DNA of 64,000 bases from Nakamurella sp. PAMC28650. Lineage in GTDB: Bacteria > Actinomycetota > Actinomycetes > Mycobacteriales > Nakamurellaceae. Where the stretch lies: the NCBI RefSeq assembly GCF_014303395.1, contig NZ_CP060298.1, positions 1,116,001 through 1,180,000 on the forward strand, in the 5' to 3' direction. Every line of letters starts with the position of its first letter. Positions within the stretch are counted from its first letter, which is position 1. Below are positions 8,035 through 16,428 of this stretch, in pieces. The notes under the pieces are model-generated. The model was not told the origin of the DNA. It searched no databases and saw nothing but the letters and a program-made list of their open reading frames with translations. The position numbers were made by a program, and so were the translations under genes.

Positions 8035-8838
8035 ATGAGCGTGTACGACTTGAACGGACGCAAGGCCCTGGTCACGGGCGGGGCGCAGGGCCTCGGAGCC
8101 GGCATGGCCGTGGCGCTGGCCGCGGCCGGCGCCTCCGTGGTGATCGGCGATCTGCAGATCGATGCGGGCAAGGCCACCGCCGACGCGATCTCGGCCACGG
8201 GAGCCACCGCCGGGTTCGTCCACCTCGACGTCACCGACGAGCACAGCTGGGAAGGCGCCATCACCGGCACGATCGACCAGATCGGCGGGCTGGACATCCT
8301 CGTCAACAATGCCGGCCTCGAGATCTCCAGCCTGATCGTCGATCTCGACCCCACGGACATCCACAAGATGCTCGACGTGAACCTGCTGGGCACCATGCTG
8401 GGCATCAAGCACGCCTTCCTGGCGATGAGGCCGGGCGGAGCGGCCGGCAAGGGCGGCGCCGTGATCAACATTTCGTCGGTGGCCGCCACCATCGCCTTCC
8501 CGGGGATCTCGGTCTACTCCGCCACCAAGTCCGGCGTCGATCGACTGACCAGGGTCGCCGCGTTCGAGGCGGGCAAGCTCGGCTACGGCGTGCGGGTGAA
8601 CTGCATCTACCCCGGCCTCGTCCCCACCGAGATGGGCCAGAATCTGGCGGTCGCGCATGCGGCGATGGGGCTGGCCCCGTCTCCGGAGGCGGCCGCCGGC
8701 GACGTGATCGGTGCGACACCGCTGGGCCGCCTCGGCGAGGTCGGCGACATGGCCGACGCGGTGGTCTTCCTGGCCTCCGACGGAGCCAGGTTCATCACCG
8801 GTACCGGGCTGGCCGTCGACGGTGGAATGGGCATGTGA
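8035..8838 (+). CDS. Short-chain dehydrogenase/reductase (SDR)
   Basis: A classical SDR of 267 residues. The dinucleotide-binding TGGAQGLGAG is near residues 14-23, NNAG near 92 (preceded by GGLDILV), and the catalytic Ser in INISSVAATIAF with YSATK follows. It ends with the usual FITGTGLAVDGGMGM. It is likely to interconvert a hydroxyl and a carbonyl with NAD(P)(H); the substrate is unknown. The ATG at 8035 was chosen because a gaaggag ribosome-binding sequence precedes it and the Rossmann fold begins right after. The stop overlaps the next start (ATGTGA), so the DUF5938-like reductase was translated in coupling with it. An acyl-CoA ligase follows, which suggests a lipid or fatty-acyl pathway. 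Confidence 0.9.
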   Translation: MSVYDLNGRKALVTGGAQGLGAGMAVALAAAGASVVIGDLQIDAGKATADAISATGATAGFVHLDVTDEHSWEGAITGTIDQIGGLDILVNNAGLEISSLIVDLDPTDIHKMLDVNLLGTMLGIKHAFLAMRPGGAAGKGGAVINISSVAATIAFPGISVYSATKSGVDRLTRVAAFEAGKLGYGVRVNCIYPGLVPTEMGQNLAVAHAAMGLAPSPEAAAGDVIGATPLGRLGEVGDMADAVVFLASDGARFITGTGLAVDGGMGM

Positions 8839-9955
8839 CAGTGGCCAAACCCGTTGTCTTCTATGGTGTTTCCGGCTACACCGGTCGGCTTGTCTGCGAA
8901 TACCTGCGTGAGTACTAAGTTCCGTTCATCGCTGCCGACCGCGACAAGAACCGTATCCAGGACGTGATCGACAAGGTGCCCGGTATCGAGACCGCCGACT
9001 ACGAGGTGGTGCAGGTCGATCACACCGTCGGTGCGCTGACCGAGCTCTTCTCCGGGGCCAGCGTGGTCAGCAACATGGTCGGCCCGTTCATCAAGTACGG
9101 TCCGGAGGTCGTGGAGGCGAGCCTGGCTGCGGGTGCCACTACATGGACACCACCGGTGAGCAGGACTGGGTGATGTCGGCGAAGGACAACTGGGGCAAGG
9201 CCTTCGCCGAGAAGGGGCTGCTGCTCTCGCCCGGTGTCGCGCAGATGTACACCACCGGCGAGACCGCCGCTCAGATCGCGTTGGAGAACCCCGGTCTGGA
9301 CACCCTGGACATGCTGGTGCTGTGGAAGGGTTTTCCCACCTACGCGTCGATACAGACCATCTTCACCATCCTCAAAGCCAACCACTACTACCTCGAGCAG
9401 AACAAGTACGTCCAGTGGGACCCGAAGCAGGTCTTCGAGGTCGCGGTCCCCGGCCAGCACCAGACCGCCCTTGCCGTGCCGTGGGGCGGAACGTCGCATC
9501 CGGTGTGGTTCAGGGACGATCCGCGCGTCGCCAACGTCAAGGTGCAGGGCGGGGTGTTCGACCGCAGCGTGATGGAGACCGTCATCGCCACCACCGCGAT
9601 GTTCGAGGAACAGATCAAGCCACTGCCGGCCGACGAGCAGGAGGTCGCGGTCGCGAACGTGGCCGGGTCGGTCCAGGCGAACATGCCGCCCCGGGAGAAT
9701 CCGCGGATCAACACCTCGGTTGACTCGGTCTACGCCTCCAGGACGCTGGGCCGGGCGTTCGTCGTCATCCACGGCAACAGCAACTACAAGCAGACCGGCC
9801 TGCTGCAGGCCTTCGGGGCGTATTCGCCGCTGCTGCAACCGCCGAAGCGGGCCGGATTCGCCTCCGCGTGCCAGGCTTTCGGCCACCGTGAGTTGCTCGG
9901 GGTGCTCAAGAGCTTCGGTCTGGTGATGGAGCCGGTCGTCACGGTCGAGCGCTAG
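8835..9955 (+). pseudogene. Saccharopine-dehydrogenase-like (DUF5938 type) reductase, nonsense plus frameshift
   Basis: From a GTG overlapping the SDR stop, the frame encodes a dinucleotide-binding start (VFYGVSGYTGRLVCEYLREY) and then meets TAA at 8916-8918. Homologous sequence resumes at once (VPFIAADRDKNRIQDVID). Near 9134 a single base is missing: the frame should read AAG-C-HYMDTTGEQDW but shifts there, and the rest (9144-9955) is clean and ends GHRELLGVLKSFGLVMEPV. Adding one base gives exactly 374 codons, supporting a one-base deletion. The family resembles trans-acting enoyl reductases and saccharopine-dehydrogenase NADP-binding proteins and has no firm biochemical role that I know. 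Two independent lesions make it non-functional unless one is a sequencing error. Confidence 0.85.
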
Positions 9956-9957
9956 CG

Positions 9958-11418
9958 ATGAGTTTGATCGAATACCTGGGCAAGGGCGCGTCTCTCGGTG
10001 TGTCCGCGCCGTGCCTGACGACCGGGGACAGCACACTGTCCTACGGCGACGCGCAGGTGATGGCGTTCAAGGTGGCCCGGGCGCTGGCGAATTCAGGAGT
10101 GCGCCCGGGCGAGAAGGTCGCGATCCTCTCGGTCAACGACCCGATCGCCTTCTCCTGCGTCTTCGGCATCTCCCGGGCCGGCGCCGTCTGGTGTCCGATC
10201 AACCTCCGCAACGAGGCCGCCGAGAACCGTGATCTGCTCGAGTTCTTCGACTGCGCCTGCCTGATCTTCCAGGGGAGGTTCAGCGGGTTGGTCGAGCAGA
10301 TCGCGGCCGGTCTTCCGGCAGTGAAGACCCTGGTCTGCGTGGACGGGCCGACACCTGTGGGCGTCACGCTGGACGAGTGGCTCGTCGGTGTCTCCGGCGA
10401 GCCGCTGTCCGTCGCGCCGCTGGACGACACGATGTTGATCGTCGGGACCGGAGGTACCACGGGCCGACCCAAGGGCGTCGTGCTGACCGGGCGCAATGTG
10501 GAAACGATGTCGCCGATCACGCTGATGTCCTGTCCCTTCGCGCCGCGGCCGGTGTACCTGGCGCTGGCGCCGCTGACCCACGCCGCGGGCGTGCTGTGTT
10601 TCCCGATCATGGCCATGGGCGGCGAGATCGTGATCCTGCGCACGCCGGATCTCTCGGATTTCCTCGCTGCGGTGCAGACGCGCAAGGTCACGCACACCTT
10701 CCTGCCGCCGACGCTGATCTACATGCTGCTGTCGCATCACGATCTGCCCGATACGGATCTGTCATCGCTGCAATGCTTCTGGTACGGGGCGGCGCCGATG
10801 TCCGCGGCCCGGCTGGAGGAGGCGATGACCCGGATCGGTCCGGTGATGGCCCAGCTATTCGGCCAGAGCGAGGCGCCGATGATGATCTCGACGATGGCTC
10901 CGGCCGACCACTTCGACCCGGACGGATCCGTTGCGGTACGACGTCTCTCGTCTGCCGGCCGCCCTGCACCGCTGGTCACGGTGGCGATCATGGACGAGTC
11001 GGGCGGGCTGCCGGCGGCCGGTGAGCGGGGCGAGATCGTCATCCGCAGCTCGCTGGTGATGGCCGGCTACTACAAGAACCCGGAGGCCACCGCCGAGGTT
11101 GGGAAGTTCGGCTGGCACTACACCGGCGGGTTCAACGTTTACTCCGCCGAGGTGGAGCAGGCTCTGATGCAGCACCCCGACATCGCCGACTGCGCGGTGA
11201 TCGGCCTTCCGGACGACAAATGGGGTGAGCGGGTGACGGCCGTGCTGCAACTGCGGCCCGGTGCCGCGGTGACGTCCGACGAGGTCCGAGCCTTCGTCAA
11301 GGCCCGGGTCGGCAGCGTCAAATCGCCCAAGCAGGTGGAGTTCTGGGCCGATCTGCCAAGATCGAAGGTCGGCAAGGTCCTGAAGAAGGACATCAAGGCC
11401 CAGATTCTCGGCGGCTAA
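9958..11418 (+). CDS. Acyl-CoA ligase (AMP-binding enzyme) with internal deletion of the hinge region
   Basis: A 486-residue ANL-superfamily ligase that would adenylate a carboxylic acid and form its CoA thioester. The P-loop A3 motif GTGGTTGRPKG is at about residues 162-172, A5 is FGQSEAP (about 301-307), and the C-terminal catalytic Lys lies in RSKVGKVLKK near the end. Between KFGWHYTG and GFNVYSAEVEQ (about residue 389) the usual segment of some 23-25 residues is missing. That segment carries the A7 Asp (TGD, which binds the ribose) and the A8 hinge Arg and Lys. The join is at a repeated accggcg, which fits a slippage deletion kept in frame. Activity is doubtful. It follows the broken reductase by two bases and meets the next gene tail to tail with a 4-base overlap. 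Confidence 0.85.
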   Translation: MSLIEYLGKGASLGVSAPCLTTGDSTLSYGDAQVMAFKVARALANSGVRPGEKVAILSVNDPIAFSCVFGISRAGAVWCPINLRNEAAENRDLLEFFDCACLIFQGRFSGLVEQIAAGLPAVKTLVCVDGPTPVGVTLDEWLVGVSGEPLSVAPLDDTMLIVGTGGTTGRPKGVVLTGRNVETMSPITLMSCPFAPRPVYLALAPLTHAAGVLCFPIMAMGGEIVILRTPDLSDFLAAVQTRKVTHTFLPPTLIYMLLSHHDLPDTDLSSLQCFWYGAAPMSAARLEEAMTRIGPVMAQLFGQSEAPMMISTMAPADHFDPDGSVAVRRLSSAGRPAPLVTVAIMDESGGLPAAGERGEIVIRSSLVMAGYYKNPEATAEVGKFGWHYTGGFNVYSAEVEQALMQHPDIADCAVIGLPDDKWGERVTAVLQLRPGAAVTSDEVRAFVKARVGSVKSPKQVEFWADLPRSKVGKVLKKDIKAQILGG

Positions 11419-12236
11419 CCTCGCTGTCGTCCCGTCACCCAGTCGTAGCGGATGTCCTCGTCGACGATCGGCGCGCCGGCCCGCCCTCCGACACCGGCGC
11501 CGCCATCGACGCTGTACAGCCCGCCAGTGATGTACGAGGCCCCGTCGGAACAGAGCCACAGCACCAGATTCGCCACCTCCTCCGGCCGGCCGGCCCGCGC
11601 CAGCGGCAGGGCCGGAATGCGTGTGGCCAGGGCCTGCGCCATCGACGGTGGCAGCGGCTTGGGCTGGGTGTCGATCAGGCCGGGACTGACGCAGTTCACC
11701 AGGATCTCGTGGGGGGCGAGCTCGATGGCCGCCACCCGGCTGAAGCTCTCGGTGGCGGCGCGGCTGCTGGCGTAGGCAGCCGCTCCGGCCGAACCACGGT
11801 TGCTGACCCCTGACGAGAAGTTGACGATCCGTCCGCCGTCGCCCTGCTCGATCATCACCCGGGCGGCAGCCTGCGTCATCAGGAAGGTGCCGCGGCAGTT
11901 GACCGCATAGACCGTGTCCCACACCTCGGCCCGCTCCTTCAGCAGGCTCGCGTGCGGAGCCACCGCAGCGTTGTTGACGCAGAAGTCCAACCGGCCGAAT
12001 GCCTCTGCCGCGGAAACGATGGACCGAGCCCCTTCCGCCGTGCTCACATCGCCGACCACCGACACCACGGCATCGCCGAACGGCGAACAGGTGACGGCGA
12101 GGCCCTCTGCGTCACGGTCGGCGGCGACCACCCGTGCGCCGGCGCCGACGAAGGATCCGACGATCTCCCGCCCCACCCCGCGTGCGGCGCCGGTGACCAC
12201 GGCGACCTTGCCGGAGAAGTCGTAAGCAACGTTCAC
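11415..12236 (-). CDS. SDR-family oxidoreductase with Arg in place of the catalytic Lys
   Basis: A 273-residue SDR with TGAARGVGREI near residue 16, NNAAVAP near 90 and a C-terminal YITGGLYSVDGG. The catalytic Ser is in VNFSSGVS. The Tyr motif reads AAYASSRAA, so the position normally held by Lys in YxxxK is Arg. The GTG start at 12236 follows cagagg and lies 33 bases from a candidate -10 box. It diverges from the long peptide-import operon and shares its intergenic region, where each direction has an ATTGTCGACA site. This points to co-regulation and a role in the same catabolic scheme. The SDR could oxidise a hydroxylated intermediate; the substrate is unknown. Confidence 0.82.
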   Translation of the reverse strand: MNVAYDFSGKVAVVTGAARGVGREIVGSFVGAGARVVAADRDAEGLAVTCSPFGDAVVSVVGDVSTAEGARSIVSAAEAFGRLDFCVNNAAVAPHASLLKERAEVWDTVYAVNCRGTFLMTQAAARVMIEQGDGGRIVNFSSGVSNRGSAGAAAYASSRAATESFSRVAAIELAPHEILVNCVSPGLIDTQPKPLPPSMAQALATRIPALPLARAGRPEEVANLVLWLCSDGASYITGGLYSVDGGAGVGGRAGAPIVDEDIRYDWVTGRQRG

Positions 12237-12268
12237 GTCAACCTCTGTTCATCGGGAGCGATAGGACG

Positions 12269-12298
12269 ACTGTAGCCACATTGTCGACAATTAGACAA
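12269..12298 (-). promoter_or_regulatory. Candidate promoter for the divergent SDR gene
   Basis: Read on the reverse strand, TTGTCT (12298-12293) and TACAGT (12274-12269) are separated by 18 bases and lie 33 bases before the SDR start. The whole operator ATTGTCGACAAT (12280-12291) sits inside the spacer, so a protein bound there would block RNA polymerase. Confidence 0.5.
12280..12291. promoter_or_regulatory. Operator-like palindrome ATTGTCGACAAT (site 1)
   Basis: A perfect 12-bp palindrome that fits the loose consensus of FadR/FCD-type GntR regulators (a GT half and an AC half around a short centre). A near copy occurs at 12459-12470. The GntR-FCD gene at 19663 in the operon it precedes is the obvious candidate binder; this link is inference. 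Confidence 0.55.
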
Positions 12299-12451
12299 GG
12301 GCCCGCCGATGACAACGTTTGCAAGCTCTGCGGTCCAGACAGGCTGGAAGTTTGTCCTTGCATGATGATTCGGGTGCGTGCAGTCAGGTTCACCCGATTG
12401 ACACATCGATACCTCCGAATGTTTCACGCAGAAAAACTTCCGCCCGACCCA

Positions 12452-12481
12452 TTGACCAATTGTCGACAGACGCCCTACGTT
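12452..12481 (+). promoter_or_regulatory. Candidate promoter and operator (site 2) for the peptide-import operon
   Basis: TTGACC (12452-12457) and TACGTT (12476-12481) are separated by 18 bases, and the spacer contains ATTGTCGACAGA (12459-12470), which shares ten bases with site 1. The arrangement mirrors the divergent promoter exactly. The first gene of the operon starts about 130 bases downstream, leaving a sizeable untranslated leader with no obvious structure. Confidence 0.5.
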
Positions 12482-12609
12482 CACTTCCATCGCGCCGGTT
12501 CGGCCCCGTCCGTCAGCCACCCCGGCCCGGCCGCCAGCCGCACGACGCCAGAAGCACGACGACCCATCGGCCGTCCCGAATCGACACATCCACCGGAGGC
12601 AAGTGAGCG

Positions 12610-13710
12610 TTGAGTACAAACGAAGACGCTGCGCCGGTCCTGCTGCGCACCGCCGCCCTGTCGAAGCAGTTCGCGATCCGCCGCAGCCTGGGTGCCCGGC
12701 TCCGCAGCGAGGCCGGCACGTCGCTCAAGGCCGTCGACGGCGTCACCCTCGAGGTCCGCCAGGGCCAGACCCTGGGGGTCGTCGGCGAGACCGGCTCCGG
12801 CAAGAGCACTCTCGGCCGGCTGATGCTGCGGTTGGAGAAACCCACCTCGGGCACCATCGCGTTCGAAGGTCAAGACATCTTCAGTGCCTCGGCCGCCCGG
12901 TCGAAGGAACTGCGGCAGAAGATCCAGATCATCCTGCAGGATCCGTACTCGACGCTGAACCCCTACCGGTCGGTTGGCTCCTCCATCGAAGAGGTACTGG
13001 CCGTCCACGGCACCTCGTCACCCAAGGAGCGCAAGCAGGAGGCCGAACGGCTGCTCGGTACGGTCGGGTTCCCGGCCGAGCTGATCGACCAACGGCCCGA
13101 ACAGCTCTCCGGCGGAGGCCGGCAGCGGGTCAGCATCGCCCGGGCTCTGGCCGTCAAGCCGCGGTTGATCGTCGCCGACGAGCCGGTGTCGGCGTTGGAC
13201 GTCTCCGTGCAGGCCCAGGTGCTCAACCTGTTCTCCGACCTGCGGCGGGATCTCGGCCTCACCTACGTCTTCATCACCCACGATCTCGCTGTGGTGCAAC
13301 GGCTCTCGGACCGGATCGCTGTCATGTACCTGGGCCGCGTCGTCGAGCAGGCCTCCACCGTCGACCTCTTCAGTCGGCCCCTGCACCCGTACAGCAAAGC
13401 GCTGCTGGAAGCGGCGCCCGAGCTGCACCTGCGCAAGACCTCGCGCCAGGCCGCTCTCGGGGGCGATATGCCGAACCCGATCTCGCCGCCGTCGGGCTGC
13501 GTGTTCCACCCACGCTGCCCGCAGGCCATGGACATCTGCCGGCGCGAGGTCCCCCTCACCATTCGTCCCCTGGCCGGCCGCACCGTCGCCTGCCACCTGC
13601 ACCGCGGCCCACTCGCGGAGCCGAGCCCGCCGGTTCCGCCGGCTCTGCCGTCAAAGAACGTTCCGACCACGCCCATGTCCGCATCAAGCTCGAGGGAGAA
13701 CAAGTCATGA
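12610..13710 (+). CDS. Peptide/oligopeptide ABC transporter ATP-binding protein (OppF/DppF type)
   Basis: A 366-residue ATPase that powers uptake of peptides or peptide-like compounds. Walker A is GETGSGKST (about residues 60-68), the Q-loop is IILQDPYSTLNP, the signature reads LSGGGRQR (Gly where most family members have Gln), and Walker B is RLIVADEPVSALD. The C-terminal oligopeptide/dipeptide-type domain ends with the Cys-bearing HPRCPQAMDICR. The TTG start at 12610 is favoured by a ggagg 10 bases upstream. It is the first gene of the operon and its stop overlaps the start of the binding-protein gene. The partner ATPase is at 17310, and the two would form a heterodimer. Confidence 0.93.
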   Translation: MSTNEDAAPVLLRTAALSKQFAIRRSLGARLRSEAGTSLKAVDGVTLEVRQGQTLGVVGETGSGKSTLGRLMLRLEKPTSGTIAFEGQDIFSASAARSKELRQKIQIILQDPYSTLNPYRSVGSSIEEVLAVHGTSSPKERKQEAERLLGTVGFPAELIDQRPEQLSGGGRQRVSIARALAVKPRLIVADEPVSALDVSVQAQVLNLFSDLRRDLGLTYVFITHDLAVVQRLSDRIAVMYLGRVVEQASTVDLFSRPLHPYSKALLEAAPELHLRKTSRQAALGGDMPNPISPPSGCVFHPRCPQAMDICRREVPLTIRPLAGRTVACHLHRGPLAEPSPPVPPALPSKNVPTTPMSASSSRENKS

Positions 13711-15419
13711 CCTCAGTTCCACCGGCTTCGACGGGCGGCCCGCGTCGCGGCCGCCTGTTCCAGCGCCCGGGCCGACGGCTCGGACTGGTTGCGCTGACCA
13801 CTCTGGTCACCGGATCCCTGTTGCTCAGCGCCTGCAGTTCCAGCAGCTCGACCACTGCCGGCTCGTCGGCCTCTGCGGCTGCCGACGCCACCGGTGCAGC
13901 TGGTGCTTCCTCGGTCAGTGCGGCGGCCCCGGCCGGTAGTGCAGTGGCCCCGGCCACCGCGGCGGCGTCCGCGGTCGACACCCTGATCATCGCCAACCCG
14001 GTCAAGGTCGACACCCTGGATCCGCAGGTCAGCTCGGTCAACGAATCGATCTGGCTCGACCAGACCCTGTACAGCCGGCTGGTGCAGGCCGACCCGACCG
14101 GCACCAAGATCGTCCCGGATCTGGCGACCTCCTGGGACATCGCCAAGGACGCGCTGACCTACACGTTCCACCTCCGGGACGCGAAGTTCTCCGACGGTTC
14201 GCCGGTACTCGCGTCCGACGTGGCCTGGTCGATCAACCGGGCCAAGAAGTACGACGGGGGTTGGGGTTTCCTGATCACCGCAGTCACGGGCGTCACCGCT
14301 CCCGATGCCAAGACGGTGGTCGTCAAGCTCTCCAAGCCGCACGCGCCGCTGCTGGCCGACCTGGCCATGTACGCCTTCGCAGCACTGCCGCAGAAGCTGG
14401 TGCAGGCCCAGGGCGACGCGTTCTTCACGCACCCCGTCGGCAGCGGTCCGTTCGTCGTCAGCGCCTACGCCCCGGACACCGAGGTCGACCTCAAGCGCAA
14501 CGATAGTTACTACGGCACCAAGCCGAAGATCGCCAACGTCAAGGTCAAGATCGTCACCAACGACAACACCCGCGTCCTGGACCTGCAGAGCGGCGCCGTG
14601 GACGTCATCGAGAACCCGCCGGGCAACCTGACCACGCAGATCAACGCCAACCCCAAGCTGCAGGTGGACCTGTTCCCCTCCACCCGCGTCGACTTCATCC
14701 AGCTATCCACCAAGGACAAATACTTCTCCAACGTCAAGGTGCGCCAGGCCGTCCGCTACGCAGTCGATCTCGACCAGATCAACAAGCTGGCCTACCAGGG
14801 CGCCGGCACTCCGGCGACCTCGTTCATGCCCTACAAGATGCTGTACTGGAACGATTCCCTGCCCAAGCCGGCCGTCGATCTGACCAAGGCCAAGGCTCTG
14901 CTGGCCGAGGCCGGATTCCCGAACGGCTTCACCACCAACCTGATCACGGTCAGCGGCGACGGCGCCGGGCAGGCCGAGGCGGTCGTCATCAAGGATTCGC
15001 TGTCCAAGATCGGCATCACTGTGAACATCGAGTCCTACGAGTTGGTGACGGCCTACGGCAAGGAGAAGACCGGCTTCTACGGCATCGGCGAGCGCTACTG
15101 GACGAACGACATCATCGACCCGGACGAGGTGGTCACCTTCGGCGTCGACGTCAAGGCTGGCTCCAGCTCATTCGACACCTTCTGGAGCGATGCCACCGCG
15201 ACCAAGATGACCAACGACGCCCGGTCCGAGACCGATCCGGTGAAGCGCGCCGCGATGTACAAGCAAATCCAGCAGATCGTCTGGGACCAGACGCCGTACC
15301 TGCCGATCAACTACCCGCCCTACCGCTACGCCAGCGGCAAGTGGGTCACCGGCTTCAACGTCTCGCCGCTCGGCAACTACAACGACTCCTTGCTGACGCT
15401 GACCGTGGACAAGCACTAG
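13707..15419 (+). CDS. Peptide ABC transporter substrate-binding lipoprotein (SBP_bac_5)
   Basis: A 570-residue extracellular solute-binding protein. It starts with an Arg-rich stretch, a hydrophobic helix and a lipobox LLSAC (Cys near residue 44), so it should be lipid-anchored on the outer face of the membrane. A Ser/Ala-rich linker (about 45-105) precedes the family 5 fold: TLDPQVSSVNESIWL, TYTFHLRDAKFSDGSPV, VGSGPFVVSAYAP and PYLPINYPPYR near the C terminus. Family 5 proteins bind di- and oligopeptides, nickel or opine-type ligands. The ligand here is unknown, but the enzymes downstream should act on it. The start overlaps the ATPase stop (ATGA), and a gagggag ribosome-binding site is present. 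Confidence 0.92.
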   Translation: MTSVPPASTGGPRRGRLFQRPGRRLGLVALTTLVTGSLLLSACSSSSSTTAGSSASAAADATGAAGASSVSAAAPAGSAVAPATAAASAVDTLIIANPVKVDTLDPQVSSVNESIWLDQTLYSRLVQADPTGTKIVPDLATSWDIAKDALTYTFHLRDAKFSDGSPVLASDVAWSINRAKKYDGGWGFLITAVTGVTAPDAKTVVVKLSKPHAPLLADLAMYAFAALPQKLVQAQGDAFFTHPVGSGPFVVSAYAPDTEVDLKRNDSYYGTKPKIANVKVKIVTNDNTRVLDLQSGAVDVIENPPGNLTTQINANPKLQVDLFPSTRVDFIQLSTKDKYFSNVKVRQAVRYAVDLDQINKLAYQGAGTPATSFMPYKMLYWNDSLPKPAVDLTKAKALLAEAGFPNGFTTNLITVSGDGAGQAEAVVIKDSLSKIGITVNIESYELVTAYGKEKTGFYGIGERYWTNDIIDPDEVVTFGVDVKAGSSSFDTFWSDATATKMTNDARSETDPVKRAAMYKQIQQIVWDQTPYLPINYPPYRYASGKWVTGFNVSPLGNYNDSLLTLTVDKH

Positions 15420-15471
15420 TCAAGCACTACCACTCAGCACCAATACTTCTCGGACCAGGACGGAGGACACC

Positions 15472-16413
15472 ATGGCTGGATTCGCAGGTCTCGGGCGCCG
15501 GCTCGCGCAGATGATCCCGATCATCATCGGCATCACCATCGTGTCCTTCGTCCTGATCCGGATCGTGCCGGGTGACCCGGCGACGTTGATCCTGGGCAAC
15601 CACTACACGCCGGAGGCAGCGACACAGATCAACACCAACCTCGGCCTGGATCGCGGCATCCTCTACCAATACTGGATCTTCGTGAAGAGCGCGCTGAGCG
15701 GGTCGTTCGGGCACTCGTACTCGATCGGCGATTCGGTGGGCCACCTGATCTGGCAGGGTCTGGGCCGGACGCTGTTCCTGATCGTGATGGCCGGCATCTT
15801 CACCGCGGCCCTGTCCATCCCGGTCGGGCTGTACGCCGGCCTGCACAGCGGCCGCATCTTCGACCAGACCACCCGGGTGCTGCTGCTGGTCGGGTACGCG
15901 CTGCCGGGGTTCCTGCTCGGGGTGCTGCTGATCCTGGTGTTCGGCGTGAAGATCCCGATCCTGCCCATCAACGGCTTCGGTGACGGATTTCTGTCCCACA
16001 TCCAGCACCTGATCCTGCCGTCGATCACGCTGGCCGTGCCGTTCTCGGCGGTGCTGGTCCGATCGCTGCGGGCCAGCGTGATCGAGGCGATAAAGGCCGA
16101 CTACGTGACAACTGCTCTGCTCAAGGGCATTCCGTGGCATCGCGTGGTGTCCAGGCACATCCTGCGCAACGCCGGCATGTCGGTGGTGGTGGTGTTCGGT
16201 GTCAACCTCGCCTTCCTGGTCGGTGGCACCGTGGTGATCGAGAACGTCTTCTCCGTCCCGGGCATCGGCTCGCTGCTGGTCAGCTCGGTGTCCACCCGGG
16301 ACTACCCGGTGGTGCAGGGCCTGACGCTGGTCTTCGCGGTGTTCGTGCTGCTCGTCAACCTGCTCACCGACATGGTCCACGTCGCCATCGACCCGCGCCT
16401 CGCGGTGGCCTGA
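15472..16413 (+). CDS. Peptide ABC transporter permease (DppB type)
   Basis: A 313-residue membrane permease with six hydrophobic segments. The first begins QMIPIIIGITIVSFVLIRIVP, followed by the DppB-type external segment PGDPATLILGNHYTPE. The cytoplasmic EAA loop, which contacts the ATPases, is EAIKADYVTTALLKGIP near residues 203-220. The last helix ends MVHVAIDPRLAVA, typical of this subunit. It would pair with the DppC-type subunit at 16429 to form the pore. The ATG at 15472 has a ggagg-like site (gacggagg) and lies 52 bases after the binding-protein gene, the largest gap in the transporter part of the operon. Confidence 0.93.
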   Translation: MAGFAGLGRRLAQMIPIIIGITIVSFVLIRIVPGDPATLILGNHYTPEAATQINTNLGLDRGILYQYWIFVKSALSGSFGHSYSIGDSVGHLIWQGLGRTLFLIVMAGIFTAALSIPVGLYAGLHSGRIFDQTTRVLLLVGYALPGFLLGVLLILVFGVKIPILPINGFGDGFLSHIQHLILPSITLAVPFSAVLVRSLRASVIEAIKADYVTTALLKGIPWHRVVSRHILRNAGMSVVVVFGVNLAFLVGGTVVIENVFSVPGIGSLLVSSVSTRDYPVVQGLTLVFAVFVLLVNLLTDMVHVAIDPRLAVA

Positions 16414-16428
16414 GAGCTGAGAGGGGAG

